From assembly GCF_018812025.1 (NCBI RefSeq), contig NC_063044.1, positions 47,372,077-47,436,076 of the forward strand: a stretch of 64,000 bases of DNA, written 5' to 3'. This stretch comes from Megalobrama amblycephala. Taxonomy: Eukaryota > Chordata > Actinopteri > Cypriniformes > Xenocyprididae. The translations under genes were made by a program, and so were the position numbers. Shown piece after piece: positions 39,161 to 52,800 of the stretch. How positions within the stretch are numbered: the first letter of the stretch is position 1; every line of letters begins with the position of its first letter. A model generated the notes under the pieces. It had not been told where the DNA came from. It did no database searches and worked only from the letters and a program-made list of their open reading frames with translations.

Positions 39161-41062
39161 GTCTGCAAAATGTTACTTACTTCCATCTTATTTACTTTTA
39201 CTTCTAAAAGTTACTTTGGAATGAAAAAGAAATATATATTTTTCCCCAGATGGTGTAGTTACTACATTTACCAGCAGGGGCTAACAGAAACATGCTAACC
39301 AGCCAAACCTGGCTTGACACCTTGGTAAATGATTGAACTTTACTTTTGCATCCCATGATATTAAAAATACCGAGCCTATGGCTGGGAACCTGACATTGTT
39401 AAGTCTGCATACAGTTGAAACCTGAGAGTTTGTCTGCAGTCCCTGCGTTACTGTGATCATGATATTGCTTATGCCACAATCTTGGTAGAGGTTCAAACTA
39501 CAGTTAACTATTAAAGGCTGCTGGGTCTGAACTGGCTCTGCATTTGTTGAATTTTTTTTTTAATAAAATAGAACTGTCCATATAAATTTAAAAAACAAAT
39601 TACACATCTTCCTTTTGCTATAAAATGTTTATATGTAGATCACAGAGAATATCCCTCAGGTTAGTTGTGGTCATTACACAATAAAAGGTAATACAAAGTA
39701 GAAATACAATTCTATAGCTTTTCAATCACTTCTGCTTTATCAACCAAGTCATATAAAATCAAAAAATCAAACTTATTGCAGACAGTTTGTGTGAATAAAG
39801 AAGTCCTAGTTGCAATAACAGAAGAGAAATGACTGTCATCATGAAAGCTTGAGGAAAATGCTTTGATTATTTATTGAAGGGTAAAGGACATTAGGCTGCT
39901 TGATGGCAAAAGCTCAAGTAAAAAAAAAAAAAGCTAACAATGTCCACATGCCCAAAGTGATTAAAACACTTTAAGCAATTATATAGTACTCCATCCGTAC
40001 AGATCTATCATTTATTCAATAGCAATTAAAAAAACTCTCATCAAACCCTCTTGCAAAAAATCTTGATCTAATACCGTAAGATGCATGAAACACTGCACAC
40101 ATTAGTCTCAAAGCCCAATATTAAACTGATGTCAGAATATGTTGTCAGAGTACATACTTTTATCAATCGTAATCATCAATGATTTTTCTAAACCTCTTGC
40201 ACTCATCAACATAAGACTATAATAAAATATTGCATTAGACAACAAGTGGGTTTACTCAGTTCTACAAAGAGGAATACCTTGTAATTACATCTCAGTGCAA
40301 TTAGATAAGTCTACAAATGGAAAATATCTGAAAATCGAAATATCAAAAACTTCAAAAAACACCCAGATGTTTATATTTCTAAACCTCTCATTAACATGCA
40401 ACTGATTTTCCTTCTCCATCTTTTGATGAGATTCAGAAATGAAGGAAAATAGTAAATTAGCACAGCACAAAAGCTGCATCAACTATTTTAAATCTTAGGT
40501 GATACATTGATGACATTGGATATGTGAGTTATATCATTTAAAGAGCAGGATCTGCAGGTGTCATTTACCTGTGAACCTCAAACAGCATGGCTTAGTTTAA
40601 CTATACATAAATCACATTAATCCCCTCTAAAAAATCAAAACATATCTTTGTGTACCTTTCATTAAACAATTGCCTCATCGTTGCACAAGGGCACAAACCC
40701 AGAGGTGCCATTTCAGAGCAGAACAGATCAAAAAATAGATCAGACGTGTACCCTAGTCTTCAGCTTTGATAAAGTTTGAACATCAGGAGAAACAAAACAA
40801 GGTCACATTTACATTTGAATTACTCTGTCTTTCACATGCAACTTGTGCCACAGCCAAGGGCAACAAAATGTTAAAATAGGATGTTGTGGTTAAATTAATT
40901 TATAATGTAGAGTGTAGCAGAAATTGTAATATACATTTAGAGATGAACCTGAGTATGGTAAAGGGTTGTGTATGTGAGATGCACGTTACTGGCTATAGAC
41001 TAGAATTGATCCCACAGCTATTCGATAAAAAAAAAAAAAAAAAAAAAAAAAACTTGTCATTC
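39161..41062. other. AT-rich stretch, possible far 3' region of cacna1h
   Basis: Mostly unique-looking sequence without element ends. On the minus strand several AATAAA-like words occur (for example near 39870). It may be distal 3' UTR or intergenic sequence; no coding was seen. It ends in a poly-A tract (41029-41052). Confidence 0.3.
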
Positions 41063-41428
41063 ACAAGAAGCATAGGCGTAATTTGCGGGTGGGACATGTC
41101 CCCACCACTTTTTTGAAAGGGTCGATATTGTCCCCACCACTTTTTGAAACATCTCGCGGCATCTCGCGGATATCTAATACAAAAGAAACACCTCTAGTTG
41201 ATTATCAATTTCTGTTAATAATAGGCGATCTGGCGCTGGGATGTGTTGTTTTTGTAATCATGTTGAGTGCTCGTTGTCGCTGTTAACAGAGGCGCAACAG
41301 TGTTCTCTTGGCGCTCGTGCACGCTGCGCAGTGTTCACACGGACGAGCGCTTCAATCTATCATTTAACTGTTGCAGAGACTCTCTATTCGTTACGTTGAA
41401 TCACAAAACAAAATACAAATAAACGTGT

Positions 41429-41436
41429 CCCTGCTC
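41429..41436. repeat. Left 8-bp target duplication of the A+B compound
   Basis: CCCTGCTC is identical to 49034-49041. The pair encloses A and B together. Confidence 0.65.
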
Positions 41437-42846
41437 GGTCCGTGTATGGTCCGTGTACGTTTTGATAGTTTGTTTTCCAATTTGAAATGAAATACGCAGA
41501 AACGAGAAAACGGTCGTTTCCCGTTTTTTCGTTTGTTAAAAAAAAAACGGAAAAACGAGATTTTGACTCGATTTTCGTTTTTTCGGGTCACGGATAGAAA
41601 ATGGAAACACGACTTCAAAACTCGTTTTCCACATGTGGGCGGTCATTACACGCCCCTTTCAGCCGATTGGTCAATCAAATTCTGAGCCAGTGACGTCATC
41701 TTCAGTTCGTTCAACAAAATAACAGTCCTCTGCTGCTATATCAGCAGATGTCATAAATCGGCTTCCTTCTGTGCAACCTAACGCGTATTTCACAGAAATA
41801 TTTATTTCAGAAATGTTAATCAGCACACAGACTGTTGTAATGCTGTTTGTAGTTTAATATGCATAGTGAAACTGCCCACACAGAGGAGCGGATGAAAAGC
41901 ACAGATTTAAAAAAAAAAAAAAAAAAAAAACTACAGTTTTTATTTTATTCTATTTTGAATAAATATAATAAATCACAATAAATAAGTAGTGTAAGCAATT
42001 TTGAAAAACGAACAATAGCTTATCTCTCTTTATTTATTTATTTTATATAGCCTAACATTGCCTGCTAAATATAGGCTAATGTTAATAACCCTTTTGGTTA
42101 AAAGATTGAGGGAATATGTAAAGATCAAACATTAAAGATCAAAATTACAGCTACATAGCTATTTTAGTTATGACAAAAATAATATATAAATGTTAAGCCA
42201 AAACGAATTAATTTAAAGCTGAACTGAAACAGAAACCGGCGTTATACCTCTCTAATTTGACACAAATCCAAATGTTTCAATATTCACGATTTGGAGGCTA
42301 AACTAGCTATATTTATTATTTAAACGCTTTTATTGTAGCCTACACAGACTACTTAAAATGAGCAGTATAACTTTTTATATATTTGGTTGAATGTATGTTA
42401 TTTTGACAGTTAACAGGCTATGTCAAGTTACTAAAACTGATGTTGTGTGCGCGTGAGGCGCCGACGCGTTCACTTGAATTTTCTTATAAAAGCGGAAACA
42501 ACTTAAAATATTTAGACATTTATGGTCAAATATATGTAACACCATTCGAATCTGTGAAGGGTTAAATAGGCCTATTATTTTTGTACACTCACAATAAAAA
42601 CAAAACATTGCTCGTAAAATAAACAAAGACATTTTCTGCCGTCTTGGTTTCCTTTCTGTGAACTTCTCAAAAATGAACCGACACTCATATTGTCGCATTT
42701 TTTCCCTTTTCATTTTGGTAATATGTTAATTACTTAAGTGAAATAAATTTCGTGCATAGACATAGGCTATTTATTCCTTTTATATAATTGAATCCTTTGT
42801 TCTCCGTTCACAGAAGCGCTGCAGGTGCGTGATGATGATGAATCCT

Positions 42847-43516
42847 CATCCCAGCAAGCAATAGCCGTCATTTCACCGTCTCGGTTAACTATAGACCCGA
42901 TATAGTCCGGCTATGTGTAACCCACTTTTAGCCAAAATATTCTTTCCTTTGGTTACATGTCGTTTTTGCCAAAATAACTTGCGAGTTGTATGATATTGTA
43001 TCATGTAAGTGAAGTCAACAGTGATTACAAGGTGTTTGGTTTCACATCTTTGACATGTTATATTGCGAAGGCTGTGCGTAGCTGCGATTTAGCTCGTAGT
43101 CAGACCGGCTATTTGTAGCCCACCTATAGTCAATCCTGATTTATTGTAGTTTTTGGACAGGAAGTGCTTGAGATGGTTGATATCTCATCATGTTCGCAAT
43201 GTCAATGATTTCTACCAGATTTAAGTGTCATTTCATGACATGGTCTATATGTAGTCACGATTTAGCTCTGAATTGGATAGGCTGTGTGTAGTCTGCTTTT
43301 AGTCCACCCGGCGAAATCGAGGCAATCTGTAGTCTAGTTTTTACGGCTTGGCTATAGCCCTGATTCAGACCAGCAATGAGTGTAACCAAAATAGTGTTAA
43401 GTCATTTTCGACCACAAAGCTTGTGGGATTCTTGATATACTTGCATTTATACATTTATATGCAAGTAGCCTAAATATTTGAAACAGCATATTTTTGCTGT
43501 CACACAATCCTACGAT

Positions 43517-43602
<86 letters not shown>

Positions 43603-44854
43603 GGTATAGCCAAGCCATATATTAATTATAATTATATACCACACATATATGACTGTATTTAATTTTAAGTTAAATAAAAATTTACAAATCTCAACCGCTA
43701 GATGGCAACTGTGGCTCTACTGAGACATGACCACTGGCAACGCGAGACTTGAACGTTGACTCTCGATCACTGTTGCCAGATCTCGCGATAAACATTTCCG
43801 CATTTTACAACTGTTGGAGACGGAGAGCAAACAACAGCAAATGTTAAAGCAAATTCTTTCCTGCTTTTGGTCTTGTAAGTATCTGTGTTTTTCATTTTGA
43901 CATTTGTTTATTATTTATGTACATTATGTGTAGGAACCGTGACATTTTAGCGGGTAGGCCTAACAGTGCAGACAGTAAAACGTGGTTAGATTAACATACA
44001 TGCACATGTACTGTAGTGTTTCCTTGTGCCCTAAAACTCTGTAATTATCTAAATACAAGGGGGTAAACATGAAACCTGTGCACCCTACTATTATATGTTA
44101 TGGAAGCCTTGTATATCTTTTAATCTTTTGATCATTATGACATAAAAATATGAGTTTTTGATTTGGCAAGGCAAGTTTATTTTGTATAGCAAATTTCAAC
44201 AACAAGGTAATTCAAAGTGCTTTACATAAAAAATGGAATTCATGGAACTGAAAATTAATCAGGTTGTTTTATGAACCAAAAAAAATATTGTTAACATTTT
44301 TTATTTAATTTTTTTTTCAATGTTTTATATTTTTATTATGTTACACGTTGTAATTTTCTTTTAATGTTTTGTAAAATTTAATGTATTATTTTTTTATCAT
44401 TGTGTATTATCTTGAGTTCTTTTTCTAAATAAAACCTTTTATATTTAATTTGTTTGGACGGATTGTCATTTAGGAGAACCTGTTATATTTAAGTGAAAAG
44501 AATCCTTTAGCCATTATTTTGTTGTCTATTACATGTATAGATGTAGTCATTCATTAGTAGTGTAATTGATGACTAGTCTATTTTGGGGTTATGGTTAGAC
44601 GTCTATTAGATTTTCACTAACAGCCCCAATTCAGCCTTATTTTAGCCTAGACCTGTATTAACCGTCTATTAGACATAAATATGTAATTGTCTAATAGTCG
44701 TCTAATTGATGACTAGTCTACTCTTGGGTTATGGTTAGACGTCTATTAGATTTTCACTGACAGCCCAAATTTTGCCTTGTTTTAGCCTAGACGGCGGGGC
44801 TATGTTTTGACGGCTATTAGATGTCTAATAGACATAAAATTGCTTGCTGGGATG
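42847..44854. mobile_element. TIR element C nested in A, CATCCCAGCAAGCAAT ends
   Basis: Perfect 16-bp inverted termini lie at 42847-42862 and 44839-44854. Subterminal regions at both ends repeat short tagtc/gacta and ggctat-like words (for example gatgactagtcta twice at about 44570 and 44710). It contains a (TA)n microsatellite and a LINE-type tail at 44165-44230. Target duplication and superfamily are unclear. Confidence 0.65.
43518..43599. repeat. (TA)n microsatellite
   Basis: About 80 bp of uninterrupted TA. The minus-strand frame reads as alternating Ile-Tyr and is not a protein. Confidence 0.95.
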
Positions 44855-46146
44855 TTCTGTTGTTGTTTTTTTTTGCTATTTGTTCATGTAGGCTAAAACT
44901 AAACCCTTGGGATTTTTTTAATGAACACATTTATCAAATTTCGTTTAATTCTAATTTAATATAATCTTATCGGTTAATGAAACGATGATCGCATCAGTTG
45001 AAAGTCAGGGGGAAAAACAGAAATTATATTGACAAGGCAACAATAATTTTCGTTTAGTTTAAGTTTTTCAAAACATCCACAGAAATACAGTAAATTTTCC
45101 CGCTGTTTAAGCCACGAATATTTACAAAATAAAATAATTACAAAGATGATAAAAGATAATAAAATAATTACAAAGATAATAAAAGTTCTATGTTTAATAT
45201 ACGAGAGTTTTTGTTTTGCTGTAATCGCCAATAGCCGTTAAATCGAAATTGAAAGTAAAATGTTCAGGGCCATTTATAGCTAATTCATTCAAAAGCGAAG
45301 GAAAGACAGAAAAAGTGAGGATAGCAAGTAAACTGTGACATATAATAATGTTCACTGTGTTCATAAAAGTGTTTAATTAAGAGATAAAATCTGTATGGCC
45401 ATTTATAAGCTAAGGAAAACTAAAAAGCCCCCCGATGGTGATACCGTTATTAGGTGTTGCCACCTAGTGGATAGCCTATTTTCTAATATGACTGCATAGT
45501 CTACTGCAAAGAATGCGTCTGCTAAATGATTGAATTTAAATGTATAAAACAAAACATTAAAATAAGAAAAAAAAAAAAAGAAAAAAAATGAGTGCAGTAG
45601 CCACTGATCTATAATAGAGAATAGTCTATCATTATGTATAGCCTATTGATCGGTGGTAGTAGCCCAAAGGATGTCATGCGCTTGGTAACAGATGTAGAGG
45701 CATTTACATTTTACATTTTAAAAACACAATGACAGCTTAAAAACAGACTTAATTAAATTTACTGTAGTTTTTTTTAAACTTTTTTTATCTGTGCAAACAT
45801 ATTTCTGTGAAATAGCTACGTGTTAGGTTGCACAGAAGAAAGCCGATTTATGACATCTGCTGATATAGCAGCAGAGGACTGTTATTTTGTTGAACGAACT
45901 GAATATGACGTCACTGGCTCAGATTTGATAGACCAATCGGCTGAAAGGGGCGTGTAATGACCGCCCACATGTGGAAAACGAGTTTTGAAGTCGTGTTTCC
46001 ATTTTCTATCCGTGACCCGAAAAAAACGAAAATCGAGTCAAAATCTCGTTTTTCCGTTTTTTTTAACAAACGAAAAAACGGGAAACGACCGTTTTCTCGT
46101 TTCTGCGTTTTTCATTTCAAATCGGAAAACAAACTATCAAAACGTA

Positions 46147-49033
46147 CACGGACCGTGTATCTTTTGGTCATTCATTTTTTGTTTTAATAATGAAATCGGA
46201 AAATGAAAAATGGCACCTTTTTCGTTTTTCATTTTTTTCAAACAAAACGAAAAACAAGAATTCGGCTTGATTTTTCGTTTTTTGTTCAGGGGTAGAAAAT
46301 GAATAAACAACTTGAATATTTGATCTCAACATGTGGGCGGGAATAAAACGCCCCTTTCCGCTGATTGGTCAACCAAACATTAAACTGTGCCGTCATCAGT
46401 TCTTCCGCTGTTCAGAGCAGCAGAATAATAGTCCTTCGCTGCGATGGATTCAACGCGTTTATTGCAACTATATAATCACTTTTAGATGTACATTTAATCT
46501 TAATCTCTATCTCTTGATCTCTATCTCTCAAACAGCCAGACTAAAGAGTGACTTGAGACACAAATCGAGGCAGAGCCTGTAGAGGCTTTCTTCTGTGTGT
46601 CCATAAAAACGAGTGTTTAGCTCAGAAATATTATTATCTCAGATATAATAATTTACTTCGCACCTGCATTCACAACTACCCAATAGCCAACACCTTTGAC
46701 ACACTGCCTGTTTTATTATTGCTGACCACCATCGTAGTTAATGTTCACAGCACATCTACTATAGTTCTATTATGATTTTTATTCAGTCAACAGATGGATA
46801 TCATAATGCCATTATCTAATGTTTCAGTGATTGACTTTAGTGAAATATGAATTTGACGTTTTTACGGTGAACTTGTTTGAGTTATATGAATAAAACCCTG
46901 AAATAAGACTTTGTACAATAAACCAGGTTTTCATGAAAGGTTTTCATATTTAATGCCATCTACCAGTGTCAGAAATTAACTTATATGGGACAAATTATTT
47001 TCAGGGGTATTTTTTACCTTTATATATCATTTCTTTCCTAATTTTATTAAATATTTATGCTCTCTATAATGTTAAATTCTTAAATGTAGTCAAATAAATT
47101 AGAATAACATGACACTAGGCTGTTACCAATTAAATCACTATCAGTCAACTGCATGATGCTTTCAGATGTAGCTACTTACAGTAAATACATTTACACATTA
47201 ATTACAACAGTATAATATAATGAGATTAATATTTTAAACAACATTTTTATTCAGAAATATGAAATGACAAGATGAAATAATACTTAATTGGATTATGAAA
47301 GTAATATCGCCACTAGGTGGCGGTAAGTCATTCTGTTAAAGAAGGAGTCATTTATTCATTTGTCGATTCGTTCGTTCAAAGCGCTGATTCATTCAGGAAT
47401 AAAATCAAGTGGCTGTCTATATTAATTGGTCACTGAATCATCGTCTATATTAATGGGTTGTTCAAAGACTCTTATTCATTCAGGAACGAAACAACTCTGT
47501 GTGCATACTGCGAGTCAGTCGCATAACTGTTCTTTGAATTTATTTGCTTTGGAGGTTTAGTTGGCAGAGAAAATTCTGTATGCCACCTGTTAGCCGGCCA
47601 ATACCTAATATTAATTAAATAATCTCAGCGTATTGCCTAAAACAAAAGTTATGACATCTGTGCAGGGTGCGATTTGTGAAAAAAAAAAGAAGAGGGGGGA
47701 TGTTTTGAAAAGTTTTTGTTTGTTTGTTTTTTTGTTTTTGAAAATTTGTTAAAAACCACAGTAGAGCTATATAGCCTACTATTTTTGGCAGCTGTTACAG
47801 AAACATTTTTACAAAAAAAAAAAAAAAAAAATCTGATTTAACCTTGAGGTTTGAAGTATTAGATAGCTTAGATATTTGCACCACTACAATGACACTAATA
47901 ATTCTTAATTTCTGATAGAAATGCAAAATCAATCGGTAGCTATTAATAGAATAACGAGACACAAACCTTTACATTCAGTCGCGTTTGGTCCCATTTATTT
48001 TTGATCACAGTGCATACACATACAAACTTTTAGTCCAAAAGTGCGCACATTTGGAGAAATACACGTTTACCTCAGATTTCATTAGATAAAATATAAGCTG
48101 GGCCGTACGCAGGGTTTCATAATTACCGAGGTCAGAAGTTTTAGTTTCCTAGGGGGGTACGGAGCATATGCTCCCCCGAAAAATTAGATTTCCCTGGTGT
48201 ACATGTGCATTTTTAAGACGTTTTAAGGCCAACAAATTGGATAACAATTTAAAACCACGTCAACAAATAAATGCATGCACAGTTTTGAGGCAGCTTTAAT
48301 CGCATGTTTGGTAATTTCATGACTTAACTTACAACAGAACAACGACGGTCATTGCTCGTAGTTTCTTTTGCGCTTTATTTTAACTATAAGTAATTAAATG
48401 CAGCGCGCGCCGGCGCATTTGCGCATGCAATTCTTCAGTGCGTGCGCTATCTGCAATAATAAATCAGCAATAATAAAACAGGCAGTGTGTCAAAGGTATT
48501 GGCTATTAGGTAGCTGTGAGTGCACGTGCGAAGTAAATTGTTATTTCTGAGATAAACTAGTATAATATTTGAGCTAAACACGCGTTTTTATGGACACACA
48601 GAAGAAAGCCTCTACAGGCTCTGCCTCGATTTGTGTCTCAAGTCTTCGTTAGTCTGCTGTTTGAGAGTAGAGATCAAGCGATAGAGATTAAGATTAAATG
48701 TACATCTAAAAGTGATTATATAGTTGCAATAACGCGTTAATCCATCGCAGCGAAGGATATTATTCTGCTGCTCTGAACAGCGGAAAACTGATGAGGCACA
48801 GTTTAATGTTTGGTGACCAATCAGCGGAAAGGGGCGTTTCATTCCCGCCCAATTTTGGATCAAATATTCAAGTTGTTTATTCATTTTCTACCCCTGAACG
48901 AAAAGCGAAAAATCAAGCCGAATTCTTGTTTTTCGTTTTGTTTTAAAAAAAAATGGAAAACGAAAAAGGTGCCATTTTTCATTTTCCGATTTCATTATTA
49001 AATCAAAAAACGAATGACCAAAAGATACACGGA
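46147..49033. mobile_element. TIR element B with roughly 580-bp inverted ends
   Basis: About 46150-46740 is the inverted copy of about 48450-49035. Landmarks include aaaacgaaaaacaagaattc, gaggcagagcctgtagaggc and aacaggcagtgtgtcaaagg. The end layout (ggtccgtgta, then AT-rich cgaaaa runs, then a cgcccctttc/gattggtc block) parallels element A at lower identity, so A and B are related families. B abuts A through the shared palindrome acacggaccgtgta. Confidence 0.8.
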
Positions 49034-49041
49034 CCCTGCTC
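49034..49041. repeat. Right 8-bp target duplication of the A+B compound
   Basis: CCCTGCTC matches 41429-41436. The exact boundary could shift by two bases because the terminus reads GGACC. Confidence 0.65.
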
Positions 49042-49871
49042 TTGATATGCAATCACTGACGGACATCTTTGGTTTTAATGAGAAAAAACAAAACAAAAAA
49101 CGAAAATATTGCCTCCAGTCCATCAGGACAATCAATTTTCAACAGCGGATCCACGTATTTATTAACTACTATACATAGGCCTACTCTCGAACTATTGTAT
49201 TATAGCAGATGTAAGGAAGAAATATCATATTAATTTTAATTGTTGTAATAATTGTTGTAATAATACAATTACAATACCCCCCCCCCCCCCCCCATACACA
49301 TTCCTGTCCCACACACTTTTTAAAACAAAGTTACGCCTCTGACAAGAAGACAACAGAGGACAATTCAAATTGATATGTGCATATGAATAGAGCTTGTTTC
49401 TCCACTAATACAATATGTTCTCTATTTACACATTATGAGTCAATAAAGTACATAACTTGTACAGTTCTTATTAGTCTTTTAATCTGTATACTCTGTCTTT
49501 ACAGAAAACATTAGCAATGCTCATGACAAAGAGAGGAAAGACTGACAAATATTTGATACAGATGATACATAACACTACACATCCTGAACTCAAATCAATG
49601 TGATTGAGCACTGGGACTAAAATAAGAACCAGAGTTCCATTTGGAAACCTGAAATTGCATATCCCATGTTCAACACCCTTCCCGATCACAGTCAGATCAA
49701 ACGCTGTTCCTACTAGGATCGGCTGCCATTCCTGGCTGGCTTTCATGATGATATTACATTTGAGAAAGAAAAAAAGAAACTTTGGCTACAGAAAGAGGTC
49801 AACATCCCCCGTTCAACTAGATGCCGCACCCTCGAGTGTGAACGGTAAAATTTGGCTAAAGCCGATGTCCC

Positions 49872-52800
49872 TCATTGGGCTGTCCTGTTTATAGAGCTGA
49901 AGTCCGTGGATTCTTCAAATCTGCTGTCAAAGGGGGGCGGCTGTGTGCTTTCACACAGAATGCCTGCCAGACTGCCCATTGGGGCGGGGTGCGGCAGGGA
50001 CAGATACTCGGCACAGTGAGAGGGGTGCCGCTCTACTTTGATGAGCGGCTGGGTAGACAGCTGGTTCGCCGGCAAATCCAGAGAGTCCCGCTGCAGGGCC
50101 AGGTCATAGGATGGCGTCCTCCTCCGGAGTAACATGCTGCTCTCGGACAGCTTTTTCATGGATGCAAGAGAGGCAGGGGCCTCCATTTCAAATGGAGATA
50201 CAGGGAGGTGTAGCCCATGTGGGTATTTGTTATGGGTTTCTGATTTAGATAAAGTTTGTTTTGAAAAATTGTATAAAGTTAGGTACTGTGGTAGGTAAAG
50301 TTAATGTACTGTGGAAAATGTGCTCCGAAATAACCTAAATTGATTTCTTTATTATTTGATTGGGTACTTTGTGAATAATAACCTATCAGGTATCAGGATA
50401 TGGAGGAGGGGCGGGACAAGAAGCAGGAGGAGAGAATAACGCACGAGTGAAGGGGAACAGCAGGTGTGAGATGTCGGCGAGAAGTGTGAATTGTTTATAG
50501 AATTGTGTACTTTATAGTTCATCTCGAGGATATTAGAGTGGACTTTGAACTGTGTTACTGCTGGCTAAGCGTGACCGCGATGTTCGAGTATATTTAAAGT
50601 GCGTCACAGACGTGAACGGAAGAACCGCTGGCGGTTATCGTACGAGCTGAGGGAGAACGACACAACGGATGTTCGGGAGTCTCGTGCGCTGTTGAACGGA
50701 GCGAGAGAAGCTGAGCTGCTGGATCAATAGAGAACCGCTGACGGCTGCTCGAGAGTGCGGCTCGCGATTGATGGATTTCGATTAACCTGACGGACTGTGA
50801 CTGATCCTGATTGAAGAGAGCAACATTTTCTATAAAGGTACCTGTTTATTTTTATTTTCTTTGTGGCTCAATTGAGTGAAGCGGCCGTGTGTTTTTGGCC
50901 GAGCAGCGAAACAGGCCTGCAACAGAAACTAAGGGTTATTTAAATCATTTGCCGGCTTAGGAATTTCTATTGGGTTGGAAACGTTTTATTTTTCATTGAT
51001 ACTGTTTATTTTGTTTCATGTAAATGTCGTTTTGAGAAAAGGACTCATACACTTGTTTTAACAGAAGCTTTATTGAAACGAATACATCACATATATATTT
51101 TCTTTCTTTTCTATTGATAACATTCAAGTCTGATTTAACTTATTTTGTATTTGTGGTAATTGAGTTCTACATTTTTCCTGCTATATTGAGGTATAAACAA
51201 AATGGATAGCATTACAAATTAACCCCATAAACCTCTTAACCCGCAGTGTGACGTCATAACGTTTACACTTAATTTTCTAACACTTTTGGCATTAATATAA
51301 CTCCATATATGGTACCATTTGAAAGCTTAGATTCTCAGCTTTACATACAATATAATGACTTTTGTTTTTATGTTACACAAAGTAATAAATTAAGGTTTAA
51401 ATAAATAGTCATCCCACATCGCCCCCCTACTGCGGGGGGGGGGGGGGGGTTGGGATATGAATATTTATTTTATATGCTTTTCACAAAACGGACAAGTCAC
51501 ATATTATAAGAAAGCTCTCATTCTCAGAAATTCAGCTATATAGTTTATTATAATGTTTTAACATAGTAGTTCCAATAATCTTTGAAAGAATCAAGCAGTG
51601 AAATGTGATCACTGCATGAAAACAAACACTAACCTCACATTTCTACACGATCACTGATTCTCTACACTAAAATCAGCCACAAACTCTGTATCATCTTTTA
51701 CCCAGTGGAATCAAACAAAACAAACAGCTGGTCAGTAGAGCAAGCAGAACCTAAATTACAGCTTTTCAAAGACAGGATTTAGAAATAAAAACACAAGCGC
51801 CTATTTTTTTTGTAAATATTGTAATCTTTTAAACATTTACAACATTATTTTGCAAGTATTGCAAGCTAATTATGTTATTTTAAGAAGTTTGTACAATGAC
51901 ACCAACATTTTAAATTTCTTCCACTATATGTGTGTAGGGTGAACATTTAGACGTGGCTATGTCAAATTCAGGTGGAAATACAAAAATGTGCACTTGGGTG
52001 GATGAGACTGAACAAAATGTTATAGGAACTTCAATTTTTGTGATATCAAGTTATGATATGAAGACATATGGCTTTGAATTTATATCAATTTTAAAGTAAA
52101 ACTGGTGCTGAAACTTAGGAAAATGAGATCCAGGCTGTGATAACGTTGATGAAAAATGATTTATTCATTACAATTAAATTTAGCCTCACACACAAACTTT
52201 AAGCGATAATGAAAATACTTAATAAAACCAAAAGGTAAAATAACAACCATAAAGAAGCAGTCAATAGTTAATAATAAAATTTAGGGGATTGTAAAATCCA
52301 GAGTATTCTATCAAAAAGAGCAATAATTAAGACATTTACAGATAAGAGAGAAGAAGCAGAAGCAAAGGAGAGCAAAAGAGGGAAAAGCCCAATTGTCAAC
52401 AACTCAGTCCATATTATACCATAAGCGTACAGGGAAATTTACTCAGACCTTGTTTTCGTTAATCAAAAAGGTCAATGGATTTATCCGTGATGTCATAGGG
52501 GCCTTTCCCTTGTATTTTGCAAATCTTACACTTTTCAAATGTCATCAGAATTAATAACAGACATGTTTTGCACAATCGTGTCAGCGTGACCTGTCACACT
52601 GTAACACTTTAAAGACAACTGAATATAACGAGTATACATACTCTTAAATATAAAAGAAGAATGATCATAAGGGTACAATAACAAGTAAATACTTGAAAAT
52701 ATGATAAGAATAAATATATAAAATAGGAGTACATGAATATATGAAAGCAAAAGTAAAACTGATAAATCATCAGCCATAAATTATTAACATAAATATTAAT

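Larger units (their letters stand above)
41437..46160. mobile_element. TIR element A with roughly 400-bp inverted ends
   Basis: 41448-41830 and 45790-46155 are long inverted repeats. Shared landmarks are gtacgttttgatagtttgtt, tcgttttccacatgtgggcg and tgctgctatatcagcagatg. The outer end reads GGTCCGTGTA. It contains a third insertion (42850-44851) and poly-A tracts. Open frames inside are short and meaningless. Confidence 0.8.
41071..49341. mobile_element. Outer hAT element with 8-bp target duplication, hosting nested insertions
   Basis: The left end CATAGGCGTAATTT and right end AAAGTTACGCCTCTG are inverted. They are flanked by ACAAGAAG at 41063-41070 and 49342-49349. The element's own DNA is about 670 bp (41071-41428 and 49042-49341), with a gggtgggacatgtccccacc stretch and a poly-C tract at 49277-49293. 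The rest is the compound insertion at 41437-49033. No hAT transposase frame remains. Confidence 0.85.

Noticed and set aside
43397..43618. Minus-strand ORF of repeating Ile-Tyr
   Set aside because: It is a translation of the (TA)n microsatellite.
45957..46582. Plus-strand ORFs with Lys/Arg/Phe-rich products
   Set aside because: They are translations of the terminal inverted repeats of elements A and B, and mirror ORFs appear on the minus strand at the opposite ends.
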